64,000 bases of DNA, taken from positions 1 to 64,000 of the forward strand of contig NZ_JAMLJJ010000004.1 of NCBI RefSeq assembly GCF_023736155.1, written 5' to 3'. Within the stretch, counting starts at the first letter, position 1. Every line of letters starts with the position of its first letter. This stretch comes from Larsenimonas salina. GTDB taxonomy: Bacteria; Pseudomonadota; Gammaproteobacteria; Pseudomonadales; Halomonadaceae. The position numbers and the translations under genes were made by a program. Shown piece after piece: positions 44,510 to 55,334 of this stretch. Below the pieces are notes generated by a model. It was not told the origin of the DNA. It made no database searches and saw only the letters and a program-made list of their open reading frames with translations.

Positions 44510-45636
44510 ATGACTTCTAGCTCCTCATCTCATCCGGCCCACACCAAAGTGATCGTAGGCATGTCCGGCGGCGTCGATTCGTCCGTATCGGCCTGGCTCC
44601 TGCTCGAACAGGGGTATCAGGTCGAGGGGCTGTTCATGAAGAACTGGGATGAAGACGACGGCACCGAGTACTGCACTGCCAAGGAAGATTTGGCCGATGC
44701 TCAGCGCGTGTGCGACACCCTCGACATCACGCTGCACACGGCCAATTTTGCGGCCGATTACTGGGATAACGTCTTCGAGCATTTTCTTGCCGAATACAAG
44801 GCCGGACGCACGCCGAACCCGGACATCCTTTGCAATAAGGAAATCAAGTTCAAGGTCTTTCTCGAGTACGCAGAAATTCTGGGCGCGGACCTGATCGCGA
44901 CGGGGCACTATGTCCGCCGTGGCGAGGCAGGCGGCCAAGCCGCACTGCTCAAGGGGCTCGATGCCAACAAGGATCAAAGCTATTTTCTGCACGCCGTTGG
45001 CAGTGACGCCATCGCACGCACGCTCTTTCCCGTGGGCGAGCTCGAAAAGCCGGAGGTTCGTCGCATTGCCGAAGAGCAGGGTCTGGCCACCGCTCGCAAA
45101 AAGGACTCGACCGGTATCTGCTTCATCGGCGAGCGGCGCTTTCGTGACTTTTTAAGCCAGTACCTGCCGGCCCAGCCCGGCGTTATCGAAACCGACACCG
45201 GTGATCGCATCGGCGAACACATGGGCTTGATGTATTACACCCTCGGCCAGCGCCAGGGACTCGGGATCGGCGGACTCGCCAAGTACAACGAAGACCCGTG
45301 GTACGTGGCGGCCAAGGACCTGGAACGCAATGTGCTTGTTGCCGTTCAAGGCAAGCACCATGACCTGCTGTACACCCAGCTCATCGTCACCGAATCCATC
45401 GACTGGGTTGCAGGTCACGCGCCTTCTGAGAACTTCGAAGCCACCGCCAAGGTTCGGTACCGTCAAACCGACCAGCCTTGCCGCGTAAGCGTCCATGACG
45501 ACAACACTTTAACTGTTGTATTTGATGCCCCCCAACGTGCGGTCACACCGGGCCAATCCCTCGTGCTTTATCAAGGCGAGCAGTGCCTCGGTGGTGGCGT
45601 AATCCAGAGCGCGTACAAACTCGAGACCCAAGCGGC

Positions 45637-45640
<4 letters not shown>
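44510..45640 (+). CDS. mnmA: tRNA-specific 2-thiouridylase MnmA
   Basis: It makes 2-thiouridine at the wobble position 34 of tRNA-Lys, tRNA-Glu and tRNA-Gln. In 376 residues the PP-loop is [18 protein letters not shown], the first catalytic Cys is in [19 protein letters not shown] and the second in [38 protein letters not shown] is the family signature. It overlaps hflD by four bases. Confidence 0.97.
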
Positions 45641-47660
<2,020 letters not shown>

Positions 47661-47710
47661 CGTTTCACCCCGCCGGGTCATCAAGGCCCGGCTTCACGCG
47701 ATCGAAAACC

Positions 47711-48895
47711 ATGACGTACGACGCCACCGCGCCATTGACCCTGCTTGGAAACCGCTCACCTGCTGAATTCTTGAGCGAGTACTGGCAGAAAAAGCCGCTT
47801 CTTATTCGAGGCGCCTACCCCGATTTTCAGGCCCCGCTCTCTCCCGATGAGCTGGCAGGGCTTGCCTGTGAGGATGGCATCGAGGCTCGACTGGTAGAAC
47901 AATTCGGCCCGGACAAGACGTGGCAACTCTCCCACGGCCCGTTCGATGAGAACACGTTCAGCCGCCTGGGCGAGCGCGACTGGTCGCTGCTGGTACAGGC
48001 CGTGGACCACTACGTGCCGGACGTTGCCGAGTTGATGGCGGATTTCCGGTTCATTCCCGCCTGGCGCCTCGATGACATCATGATCAGCTACGCGCCACCA
48101 GGCGGCAACGTTGGCCCTCACGTCGACAATTACGATGTCTTCCTGCTTCAGGCCAGCGGCACCCGGCGCTGGCAGCTGGGCGAATTCTGCGATGAAAACG
48201 CGCCCGTAATTCAGGGCATCGACCTCAAGATGCTCGAGCACTTTGAGGTAAGCGCAGGACAGGACTGGGTGCTTGAGCCCGGCGATATGCTGTATCTGCC
48301 ACCGAGGCTTGCTCATCATGGTGTCAGCGAAAGCAGTGACTGCATGACCATTTCAGTCGGCTTTCGCGCACCTTCCGCCGATGAAATGATCACCTCCTAT
48401 GCCGATTTTCGAGGCGAGCAGCTCAGCGAGGAACAGCGTTACGGTGATGCTGACCTCACGGCGCCCTCGCACAGCGGTGAAATCGATGAACAGGCCCTCG
48501 CTCGCGCCCGCGAGGTCATCCTTACTGCACTGGATGAGCCGTCAACGCTTGCCGCTTGGTTCGGGCGCTACATGACCCAGGCCCGCTACCCGGATCAGCT
48601 TGCCGAGCCGGAAACGACTACAACGGCCGACACGCTTCTAAAGCGCCTGGAACAAGGCGAGGAAATCGAGCGCAGTCTTGGCTCACGCTTCGCCTTTCAT
48701 GGTCTTGATTCGACGCGCGCAACGCTTTTTGCCGATGGTGATGCGATCGAATGCGATCGTACGCTTGCTGAAGCAGTTGCCTCGACTAACCCACTGACTC
48801 AAGACCTGGTGCCAATGGATCATGGAACTGCCGAGCTTCTGGCCGCACTGATTAACCGAGGTTCGCTGCACTGGCCCGATGACGATGATGCCTGA
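47711..48895 (+). CDS. roxA: Ribosomal protein uL16 arginine 3-hydroxylase RoxA (YcfD-like)
   Basis: 394 residues of the JmjC/cupin oxygenase family. The Fe(II) triad is seen as His and Asp in NVGPHVDNYDVFLLQ and a later His in LYLPPRLAHHGVS. The N-terminal SPAEFLSEYWQKKPLLIRGAYP and the conserved RRWQLGEF are typical. The C-terminal half is the dimerisation/winged-helix region. E. coli YcfD hydroxylates an Arg of uL16. The last bases overlap the start of the following GNAT gene. Confidence 0.95.
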   Translation: MTYDATAPLTLLGNRSPAEFLSEYWQKKPLLIRGAYPDFQAPLSPDELAGLACEDGIEARLVEQFGPDKTWQLSHGPFDENTFSRLGERDWSLLVQAVDHYVPDVAELMADFRFIPAWRLDDIMISYAPPGGNVGPHVDNYDVFLLQASGTRRWQLGEFCDENAPVIQGIDLKMLEHFEVSAGQDWVLEPGDMLYLPPRLAHHGVSESSDCMTISVGFRAPSADEMITSYADFRGEQLSEEQRYGDADLTAPSHSGEIDEQALARAREVILTALDEPSTLAAWFGRYMTQARYPDQLAEPETTTTADTLLKRLEQGEEIERSLGSRFAFHGLDSTRATLFADGDAIECDRTLAEAVASTNPLTQDLVPMDHGTAELLAALINRGSLHWPDDDDA

Positions 48896-49322
48896 CACCG
48901 TCACGATCGATCACGGCGATTGGGCAACCCTTGGCCACTGGTGTCGGCCGATTCGCACTGCGGTATTCGTTGATGAGCAAAAGATACCGCCTGCCGAGGA
49001 ATGGGATGACGACGATCACAACGCTGTTCATTTCGTTTTGTTCGATCAGGGCGAAGCACTCGGCACGGCGCGCCTGTTGCCCGATGGTCACATCGGGCGC
49101 GTGGCCCTTTTGAAAAACAGCCGAGGCCGAGGGCTAGGTCACCGTTTAATGCATAACGTCATGGACCATGGAATGCGCCTTCACTCAAGGCTCGTTCTGT
49201 CAGCACAGACGCATGCGCTTGGCTTCTACGAACACCTCGGGTTTGTCGCGACCGGCGATGAGTTTTTGGAGGCAGGCATAGCGCATCGAACCATGGTCTA
49301 CGCTGTCGAAGTGAACGATTGA
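48885..49322 (+). CDS. GNAT-family N-acetyltransferase (YjcF/ElaA-like)
   Basis: 145 residues. N-terminal RPIRTAVFVDEQKIPPAEEWDDDDHNAVHFVLF matches small GNAT enzymes such as YjcF, and the acetyl-CoA motif A is seen in IGRVALLKNSRGRGLGHRLM. The closing segment AQTHALGFYEHLGFVATGDEFLEAGIAHRTM is typical. The substrate is unknown. The start overlaps the roxA 3' end (several ATG codons between 48879 and 48890), so it is probably coupled to roxA. Confidence 0.88.
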   Translation: MMPDTVTIDHGDWATLGHWCRPIRTAVFVDEQKIPPAEEWDDDDHNAVHFVLFDQGEALGTARLLPDGHIGRVALLKNSRGRGLGHRLMHNVMDHGMRLHSRLVLSAQTHALGFYEHLGFVATGDEFLEAGIAHRTMVYAVEVND

Positions 49323-49379
49323 GCAATCGATGCGTCTAACTTCTGATGCATCGTTTATATCCGACCTGGAGCACACCTC

Positions 49380-49850
49380 ATGAAACACTTGGCGACTACA
49401 GCCCTTGTCATCAGTCTTGCCGCACTCGGCGGTTGCGCCAATAGCGACATTTATTCCGGCGATGTATACAGCGGCCAGGACGCGAAAACTGCACGGTATG
49501 TGCACTACGGCACTGTATCGCAGGTACGTCCGGTCAAGATTCAAGCAGGCAACCAGAATGACAGCGGGTTTGGCGGTATAGGCGGCGCCCTGCTTGGGGG
49601 CGTGCTTGGAAGTCAGTTCGGTGGCGGCAGCGGACGCCTTTTAACATCGGCCGTCGGCGCGGTCGGCGGCGCAGTAGCCGGCTCGAAGATCGAGCAGTCT
49701 GCCAATCAGGTCAACGCCTACGAAATCCAGATCCAGCAGGATAACGGCGAGCAGGTCGTGGTCGTCCAAAAGGCGGATCATCCCTATTCAGTTGGCCAGC
49801 GCGTACGCTTGATCGGCTCCGGGAACGATCTTTCAGTCGCCCCCGAATAA
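49380..49850 (+). CDS. Glycine-zipper outer-membrane lipoprotein (SlyB/Pcp-like)
   Basis: 156 residues. A lipoprotein signal peptide ends at the lipobox LGGC (Cys at residue 19). A glycine-zipper 2TM segment (GFGGIGGALLGGVLGSQFGGG...AVGAVGGAVAGSKIE, about residues 61-100) follows and then a beta-rich tail with EIQIQQDNGEQVVVVQ. SlyB-type lipoproteins stabilise the outer membrane under stress. A ribosome site GGAG lies upstream of the ATG. Confidence 0.9.
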   Translation: MKHLATTALVISLAALGGCANSDIYSGDVYSGQDAKTARYVHYGTVSQVRPVKIQAGNQNDSGFGGIGGALLGGVLGSQFGGGSGRLLTSAVGAVGGAVAGSKIEQSANQVNAYEIQIQQDNGEQVVVVQKADHPYSVGQRVRLIGSGNDLSVAPE

Positions 49851-49962
49851 TCAGGGTCAAGGTGTAACTTCGCCTGAGGAACATGCGGACTGCGTAGGGC
49901 TTGTCCTATACTGGTTAGCCACCTAACCATAACGATCAGCCCACGCAGGAAAAGGACTCCCC

Positions 49963-50931
49963 ATGCGCGCAAAGACTTTAGCTCTGCTGCTCCTTGCAGC
50001 CTCCCCATCGGCTCTTGCCGACGGCATTCTCACCCTGAAAATCGATAACGATATATTTGCCAGTGGCGATGACGGTCATTACACCAATGGGCTGGAAGGC
50101 CAATGGACCTTTCGGCCCGCTGCCGACCACTGGACCCGCTCATTGTCAGAGTCCCTTCCTGTATGGTCGCGCGGCACGCTTGATATGGCGAGTTACCGAT
50201 TCGGCCAACAAATCTATACCCCTGAGAACACCAGCGCGCACCAACTGATCGAAAGCGACCGCCCTTACGCAGGTTACTTGTATGCAGGACTATCGCTTTT
50301 TCAGGACGAGCGTGATGACACCCTTCGTCAAAGCGATTCGCTCTACATCGATATCGGTGTGGTCGGGCCGGCAGCAGGCGGTAAATTCATTCAAAATAAC
50401 TTCCATCATTTGATCGACAGCGATAGAGCGGAAGGCTGGCATAACCAATTGAACAACGAGCCAACGCTTGCCGTTGGCTGGAACCGCGCCTGGTGGCACC
50501 GTGGCTCGATAGGTAACCTTGAAACCGAATATGGCCCCAACGTGGGTGTCACACTGGGCAATCTGTACGATTTTGCCGAAACCGGCTACATGGTTCGTGT
50601 CGGGCGTGGGTTATCCGATGTCTATGGTATGCCAAACGTTTCACCGTCACAGAGCGGGCGCACGTTCTTTACCCCAAACCGAGGCGGCTGGTACGCCTTT
50701 GCCGGGCTCACGGGGCGCTATGTTGCGCATAACATGCTGCTCGACGGCAATACCTTTCAAGACAGTGCCGAGGTCGACCGCCGTCCCTGGGTAGGTGACG
50801 CATTGACCGGGGTCGCGTTAACCTACGACCGCTGGAATGTCGCCTTCACTGCCGTCTGGCGGACACATGAGTTTGAAGCGCAGGACGACAGCGACAAGTT
50901 CGGCTCATTGACCATCTCCACCTGGCTTTAG
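49963..50931 (+). CDS. LpxR-like lipid A 3'-O-deacylase family outer-membrane protein
   Basis: 322 residues with a signal peptide ending at LADG. The mature start LTLKIDNDIFASGDDGHYTNGLEGQWTF is the DUF2219/LpxR hallmark with the catalytic-loop residues. Also present are the ESDRPYAGYLYAGLSLF strand and a beta-barrel ending in the terminal aromatic-Leu pattern. LpxR removes the 3'-acyloxyacyl chain of lipid A. The activity is inferred from family membership. It has its own start region with AGGAAAAGG before the ATG. Confidence 0.88.
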   Translation: MRAKTLALLLLAASPSALADGILTLKIDNDIFASGDDGHYTNGLEGQWTFRPAADHWTRSLSESLPVWSRGTLDMASYRFGQQIYTPENTSAHQLIESDRPYAGYLYAGLSLFQDERDDTLRQSDSLYIDIGVVGPAAGGKFIQNNFHHLIDSDRAEGWHNQLNNEPTLAVGWNRAWWHRGSIGNLETEYGPNVGVTLGNLYDFAETGYMVRVGRGLSDVYGMPNVSPSQSGRTFFTPNRGGWYAFAGLTGRYVAHNMLLDGNTFQDSAEVDRRPWVGDALTGVALTYDRWNVAFTAVWRTHEFEAQDDSDKFGSLTISTWL

Positions 50932-51046
50932 GTCAGCCCCCTGGCGTTAGGTGACAGCGCGGCAGGCACGTAACCTTGCTTACCGCGCGATGGTCAAGGC
51001 TCATGATTTAGCCACCCCTTATTATCTACCTTACTAGATTGCCCTC

Positions 51047-51784
51047 ATGAACGATTACCATTCCCCGGCCTACGCCGACCTGTTTCAGCGCCATAAACTC
51101 GACGATTTCGAAGCCTTGTGGGCACTGTCTCTCACACCGGTCGATGCTCCCAACCTCGAGCGTGGCGGCCACTCTGAAGTATGCTTGCTGACGCTTGAGA
51201 ATCAGCGTTTTTTCGTCAAGCGCCAAACAAACCATCTCGGTCGAAGCGTTCAGCGCCCTTTTGGCGAACCGACCTTCGCGCGTGAATTTAGAAACATTCA
51301 ACTCTTTCAAAAGCGGGGCATCCCGGCGCTGGATGCGGCCTGGTTCGGTGAGCGCCGCTCGGGCAAATCCTGGCGTGCCATTCTGATCACACCTGCCCTG
51401 GATGGGCATGAAGATCTCATCGATTTGAACGCGCGCTGGCAAACGCTCTCCAATGAGACCCAACACGGTATCATCGATGCCAGTGCAACTCTGCTGCGCA
51501 CTCTTCATGACAGCGGCTTGCTGCATGGCAGCCTTTACGCCAAGCATGTGTTCTTGACGCAAACACCCTCAGGCTGGTTCGCCCGCTTCATCGACCTCGA
51601 GAAATCCAGGCCCTTCTTTCGGCGCTCAGCAGAGCGTGTACGTGATCTTGATGTGTTCGCTCGCCGCCTTGATCAATGGCAAGAAAACGAGTGGCAGCGC
51701 TTTTTCGAGCATTACGCCGGGCCCGAAGGGCCCCAGTGGCGCCAGAAACTCGACGCGCGCTTGGCACGTAAACGTAAGAAATAA
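51047..51784 (+). CDS. InaA/LPS-kinase-like family protein
   Basis: 245 residues of the protein-kinase-like fold. Visible are SEVCLLTLENQRFFVKRQTN (Lys of the ATP site), FAREFRNIQLFQKRGIPALDAAWFG (Glu helix), the HDSGLLHGSLYAKHVFL loop in place of the catalytic loop, and FIDLEKSRPFF in place of DFG. This matches the InaA and lipopolysaccharide kinase (Kdo/WaaP-like) family. LPS core phosphorylation is plausible, in line with the neighbouring LpxR-like gene, but not proved. Confidence 0.82.
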   Translation: MNDYHSPAYADLFQRHKLDDFEALWALSLTPVDAPNLERGGHSEVCLLTLENQRFFVKRQTNHLGRSVQRPFGEPTFAREFRNIQLFQKRGIPALDAAWFGERRSGKSWRAILITPALDGHEDLIDLNARWQTLSNETQHGIIDASATLLRTLHDSGLLHGSLYAKHVFLTQTPSGWFARFIDLEKSRPFFRRSAERVRDLDVFARRLDQWQENEWQRFFEHYAGPEGPQWRQKLDARLARKRKK

Positions 51785-51845
51785 CCTCGATCATCAAAAG
51801 CTATCAACCTGATAGTCAAAATCTTAGAAATAATACGTGACAGCA

Positions 51846-51892
51846 CGAACACTGTTTCCTATGATGCACACATCGTTTGGAAACACCGTTCG
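51846..51892 (+). promoter_or_regulatory. Long imperfect inverted repeat upstream of ompW
   Basis: The arms CGAACACTGTTTCC (51846-51859) and GGAAACACCGTTCG (51879-51892) pair at 12 of 14 positions around a 19-base spacer. The second arm ends 39 bases before the ompW start. It could be an operator or a leader stem-loop. Confidence 0.45.
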
Positions 51893-51931
51893 CAAACACG
51901 ATGACGGTGACCAGCATTCAAGGAGAACGAC

Positions 51932-52501
51932 ATGAAACTTTCTAAAATTATTTCTGTAACCATCCTCGCCGGTGCATCTACCGTTGCTGCGCAATCAGCA
52001 CTCGCCTACGGCGCAGGCGACATCTTTGTTCGTGGTGATGTTTCCAAGACCGACGCAACTGCAACTGGTAACTACGAAGACGACACCGGCTGGACAGGTT
52101 CAATCGGCTACATGCCGATGGACAAACTGGGCGTGGCTCTGAGCACCAGCGACCGCACCAAGTTCGAGAACAAGGAAAGCGGTTCCAGCTTCAAGGCGCG
52201 TCCTTATAGCCTGCTGGTTCAGTACTATCCGCTTGGCGGCACTGATGCCAAGGTTCAGCCTTATGTTGGTGGCGGCGCCACATACGTTCGCTTTAACGGC
52301 GAAGAAAATGGCCAGGCTGCTCTGGACGACTCCGAGTGGGGCTGGACTGGTCAGGCAGGTGTTGACCTCAACATCACCAACAACTGGGCTCTGAACGGTT
52401 TCGCTCAGTACACAGACGTAGATGCGACTGCCAGCAGCACTGGCAACCACATCGACATCGACCCGGTTACCGTTGGCGGCGGTGTTACTTACCGCTTCTA
52501 A
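51932..52501 (+). CDS. OmpW-family outer-membrane protein, copy 1
   Basis: 189 residues. The signal peptide is cleaved near SALA, leaving YGAGDIFVRGDVSKT. The OmpW features are VQYYPLGGTDAKVQPYVGGGATYVRF, WTGQAGVDLNITNNWALNGFAQY and the final DIDPVTVGGGVTYRF with terminal Phe for BAM insertion. OmpW forms a small eight-stranded barrel for hydrophobic or zwitterionic compounds. AGGAGA lies 7 bases before the ATG. Codon use is strongly biased, as in highly expressed genes. Confidence 0.94.
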   Translation: MKLSKIISVTILAGASTVAAQSALAYGAGDIFVRGDVSKTDATATGNYEDDTGWTGSIGYMPMDKLGVALSTSDRTKFENKESGSSFKARPYSLLVQYYPLGGTDAKVQPYVGGGATYVRFNGEENGQAALDDSEWGWTGQAGVDLNITNNWALNGFAQYTDVDATASSTGNHIDIDPVTVGGGVTYRF

Positions 52502-52524
52502 GCCGGTCACATCGGTTATCGATC

Positions 52525-52552
52525 AAAGGCTGCCCTTGGGCAGCCTTTTTTT
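52525..52552 (+). terminator. Terminator of ompW copy 1
   Basis: GGCTGCCC and GGGCAGCC form an 8-bp stem around TT, followed by seven T. Confidence 0.92.
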
Positions 52553-52735
52553 ATGCGTATATTTTGACCGGGACTTGCTCAGAGAAAAAGCTTGAGTAGA
52601 ATGCTCAACTATCTTAATTAAATTTAATTTAGAAAAATGCGACAAAATGCCTCACGACATAATTCCCCCTAAACAGTAAGGTTATTTTTGAACAGCGTTC
52701 TTAAAAAATGGCCTGTCATTCAAGGGGAATATATT

Positions 52736-53371
52736 GTGAAAATCGGTTCTATCGTACCGGCTCTGGCCGTGACCATTGGCGCAGCCGTCGTATCTCAGCC
52801 TGTCATGGCCTATGGCCAGGGTGATCTTTACACGCGCGTCGGTGTGGCCAAGGTGTCACCTAAAAGCGATAACGGTAACTTCAATGAACTGGCGCCCGGC
52901 AGCGACCTGGATGTCGACGATGAATCCGGCTTTGCCTTCACACTTGGCTATCGATTCCTTGATAAATGGGGCGTGGAACTTCTGGCTGCAGAGCGCTTCG
53001 AGCACGACATCAACTTAAATGGCGACAAGGTCGGCTCTACCAAACACTTGCCGCCAACGCTGACGCTTCAGTACTACCCGCTTGGTGGCACAGATGCACG
53101 CGTTCAGCCCTATGTCGGTGGAGGCGTCAATTACACACGGTTCTCAAGCGAGAAGCTCGAGGGCGGCGATCTGGACATGGACGACTCCTGGGGATACGCA
53201 GCTCAGGTCGGCGTCGATTTGCTGGTCAACGAGCACTGGGCCTTCAACGCCGCAGCCTGGTATTTGGACATTGACTCCGATACAACCGCAACCATCGGCG
53301 GCCAGAGCTATGACACAACGGTAAATATTGATCCGATCGTCGTCATGGGTGGGGTCAGCTACCGCTTTTAA
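52736..53371 (+). CDS. OmpW-family outer-membrane protein, copy 2
   Basis: 211 residues when started from GTG at 52736, which has GGGGA 8 bases before it. The signal peptide then runs to QPVMA and the mature start is YGQGDLYTRVGVAKVSP, parallel to copy 1. An upstream TTG would add 16 residues before the signal peptide and is unlikely. Barrel motifs are LQYYPLGGTDARVQPYVGGGVNYTRF, WGYAAQVGVDLLVNEHWAFNAAAWY and a final NIDPIVVMGGVSYRF. It is related to copy 1 but clearly diverged. Confidence 0.94.
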   Translation: MKIGSIVPALAVTIGAAVVSQPVMAYGQGDLYTRVGVAKVSPKSDNGNFNELAPGSDLDVDDESGFAFTLGYRFLDKWGVELLAAERFEHDINLNGDKVGSTKHLPPTLTLQYYPLGGTDARVQPYVGGGVNYTRFSSEKLEGGDLDMDDSWGYAAQVGVDLLVNEHWAFNAAAWYLDIDSDTTATIGGQSYDTTVNIDPIVVMGGVSYRF

Positions 53372-53390
53372 GACGGCATTGCATGTTATG

Positions 53391-53416
53391 AGGCGCTGAA
53401 TATCAGCGCCTTTTTT
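53391..53416 (+). terminator. Terminator of ompW copy 2
   Basis: AGGCGCTGA and TCAGCGCCT form a 9-bp stem around ATA, followed by T-rich sequence. Confidence 0.9.
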
Positions 53417-53483
53417 GTCAGCGTTACGGCAATCTGAAATAATCGCGGCCCCTACGACCTTAGGCGCATGAACGATTACCGAT

Positions 53484-54800
53484 ATGCCTGATACTGCTTT
53501 GAAAACCGCTCTAAAACCAACAGATACTCTAGCCCTGGGGTTAATGACGTTTGCCCTGTTTCTCGGGGCTGGAAATCTTATCTTTCCACCCCAGGTCGGC
53601 CAACAGGCCGGTACAGACTTCTGGCCAGCCGCGCTTGGCTTTTTAACCACCGGTGTCGGCCTGCCCGTGCTTGGCATCGTAGCCGTCGCTGTGGCCGGCG
53701 GTGGGCTTGATCGTATTCTGTCACCCATCCCCAAGGCGGCAGCTACGCTTTTCGGGCTGTGCATTTATTTAAGCATCGGCCCAATGTTCGCCATGCCACG
53801 CACAGCAACCGTTGCCTATAACATGGGCGCAGCCCCTTTTCTGGAAGATCCTTCAGCTTACGTCCAGCCTTTGTACGTCGGCGTTTTCTTCCTGATCGCG
53901 GTTTCACTCTCCCTGATGCCCGGGCGATTGGTAGACGTCGTCGGCAAATGGATAACACCTATTCTGATTGCGCTTCTCGCAATTCTCGCCGGTGCCACGC
54001 TTCTCTTCCCACAGGGTGATTTCGGCTTGCCCTCTCCCGACTGGCATAGAAGTCCATTTGCCAAGGGGGTACAAAGCGGTTATCTGACCATGGATATGCT
54101 GGCCTCCATGGTGTTCGGTATCCTGATCACCAATGCCATTCGAAACAAGGGCATTGAAGCGCCGGCTCGGATAACACGGTATACCCTCTCGGCCGGCGCG
54201 ATCGCAGGCGTGTGCCTGGCCGCGGTTTATCTGCCGCTCGCATTCATGGGCGCAACCAGCCATGAGGTGGCCCCCAACGCAGAAAGCGGCGCCCTGATTC
54301 CCGCCTACGTCGACGCGCTGCTTGGCCCTACTGGCGGCATTATCCTGGCGGTAGTGATTACACTGGCCTGCCTGACAACCGCGATCGGCCTTCTAACGGC
54401 CTGTGGCGAGTACTTCAATCGGTTGATTCCTGCCGTGCCCTACCGTGTCATTATCGTTGCGCTGGGAATTTCGGGTATCGCAGTGGCACTCCAGGGGCTT
54501 GGCACCTTGATTCAGGTGTCGGTTCCGGTATTGAGCGCACTCTATCCACTGGCCATCGTCGTTATTGCGCTGTCTCTGATTCGCCCATGGCTATCGCACC
54601 CCGCTCGGATGTTTAACGCGGCGCTGGCGATCACATTGCCCTTCGGTGTCCTGGAAGGCCTTCACGCTGCAGGCAAGCTTTCAACGCTTGGGCTGGCCTC
54701 GATGTATGAGGCACTGCCATTGAGCGACGATCAGACCGTATGGCTTCTTCCCGCACTTATCGGTATTGGCCTGGGCCTGGCTCTACAGAAACGGGCCTAG
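53484..54800 (+). CDS. brnQ: Branched-chain amino acid:Na+ symporter BrnQ
   Basis: 438 residues with about 12 hydrophobic segments. LIVCS-family motifs are TLALGLMTFALFLGAGNLIFPP at the N-terminus, PVLGIVAVAVAGGG, GPMFAMPRTATVAYN and TMDMLASMVFGILITNAIRNKG. It imports Leu, Ile and Val. No regulatory element was recognised. The gene after it (yqcC-like) is convergent. Confidence 0.95.
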   Translation: MPDTALKTALKPTDTLALGLMTFALFLGAGNLIFPPQVGQQAGTDFWPAALGFLTTGVGLPVLGIVAVAVAGGGLDRILSPIPKAAATLFGLCIYLSIGPMFAMPRTATVAYNMGAAPFLEDPSAYVQPLYVGVFFLIAVSLSLMPGRLVDVVGKWITPILIALLAILAGATLLFPQGDFGLPSPDWHRSPFAKGVQSGYLTMDMLASMVFGILITNAIRNKGIEAPARITRYTLSAGAIAGVCLAAVYLPLAFMGATSHEVAPNAESGALIPAYVDALLGPTGGIILAVVITLACLTTAIGLLTACGEYFNRLIPAVPYRVIIVALGISGIAVALQGLGTLIQVSVPVLSALYPLAIVVIALSLIRPWLSHPARMFNAALAITLPFGVLEGLHAAGKLSTLGLASMYEALPLSDDQTVWLLPALIGIGLGLALQKRA

Positions 54801-54817
54801 GGTGGCCCTGAATACCG

Positions 54818-55150
54818 TTAATGCGTGCCGTTCATGACACCGTCGATACGCTCCAACGCCTGAATCAATGAAATACGAGTACTGTAGCGGTACTCCTTGA
54901 GGTACAGTTCCGCTGCAGGCGCAATGCTTGATGAGGCCGGAAGCGCGGCGTTGGCGTCCAACAGCGCATTGAGCTTTGGAATCAGTACAAAACGAAGCCA
55001 TTGCGGCAGCGACATGGTGTCGACGCAAAACGGTGTCTGGCTTGCGAACGCCTGTGCAGCAGGTTGCTCAAGACGCCATAGATCAGCTGCCTTCATAGCC
55101 GCTTCAAGCGTCTCAACGGCCTGCTTCATTGAATCCTGTTGAGTCATCAT
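54818..55150 (-). CDS. YqcC-family protein (DUF446)
   Basis: 110 residues, helical. The family pattern is seen in LWRLEQPAAQAFASQTPFCVDTMSLPQWLRFVLIPKLNALLDANAALP, which matches the E. coli YqcC core (W..F.PF..DT....EWLQW...PRM). The function is unknown. In many gammaproteobacteria yqcC is next to truC; that gene is not here. It is divergent from the DUF3549-like gene. Confidence 0.87.
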   Translation of the reverse strand: MMTQQDSMKQAVETLEAAMKAADLWRLEQPAAQAFASQTPFCVDTMSLPQWLRFVLIPKLNALLDANAALPASSSIAPAAELYLKEYRYSTRISLIQALERIDGVMNGTH

Positions 55151-55334
55151 TGTCCTTTAAATAGAAAGTTATGCACTGTCATGAACCATTCACAGTTATC
55201 CTGAATGAGCGTGTGGATAACTCGGGGAAAACCGGTCTCAGGCGAGTTCTGATGGCCCTTGGCGCGATCTGGTCATTTTTTAAACACTCAATGAACGCCG
55301 CGACCGGCGCTTCATCACTACAGGAGCATGCATC

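Noticed and set aside
52688-52735. Upstream TTG start for the second OmpW
   Set aside because: It would put 16 polar residues before the signal peptide, whereas GTG at 52736 has a good ribosome site and a normal signal sequence.
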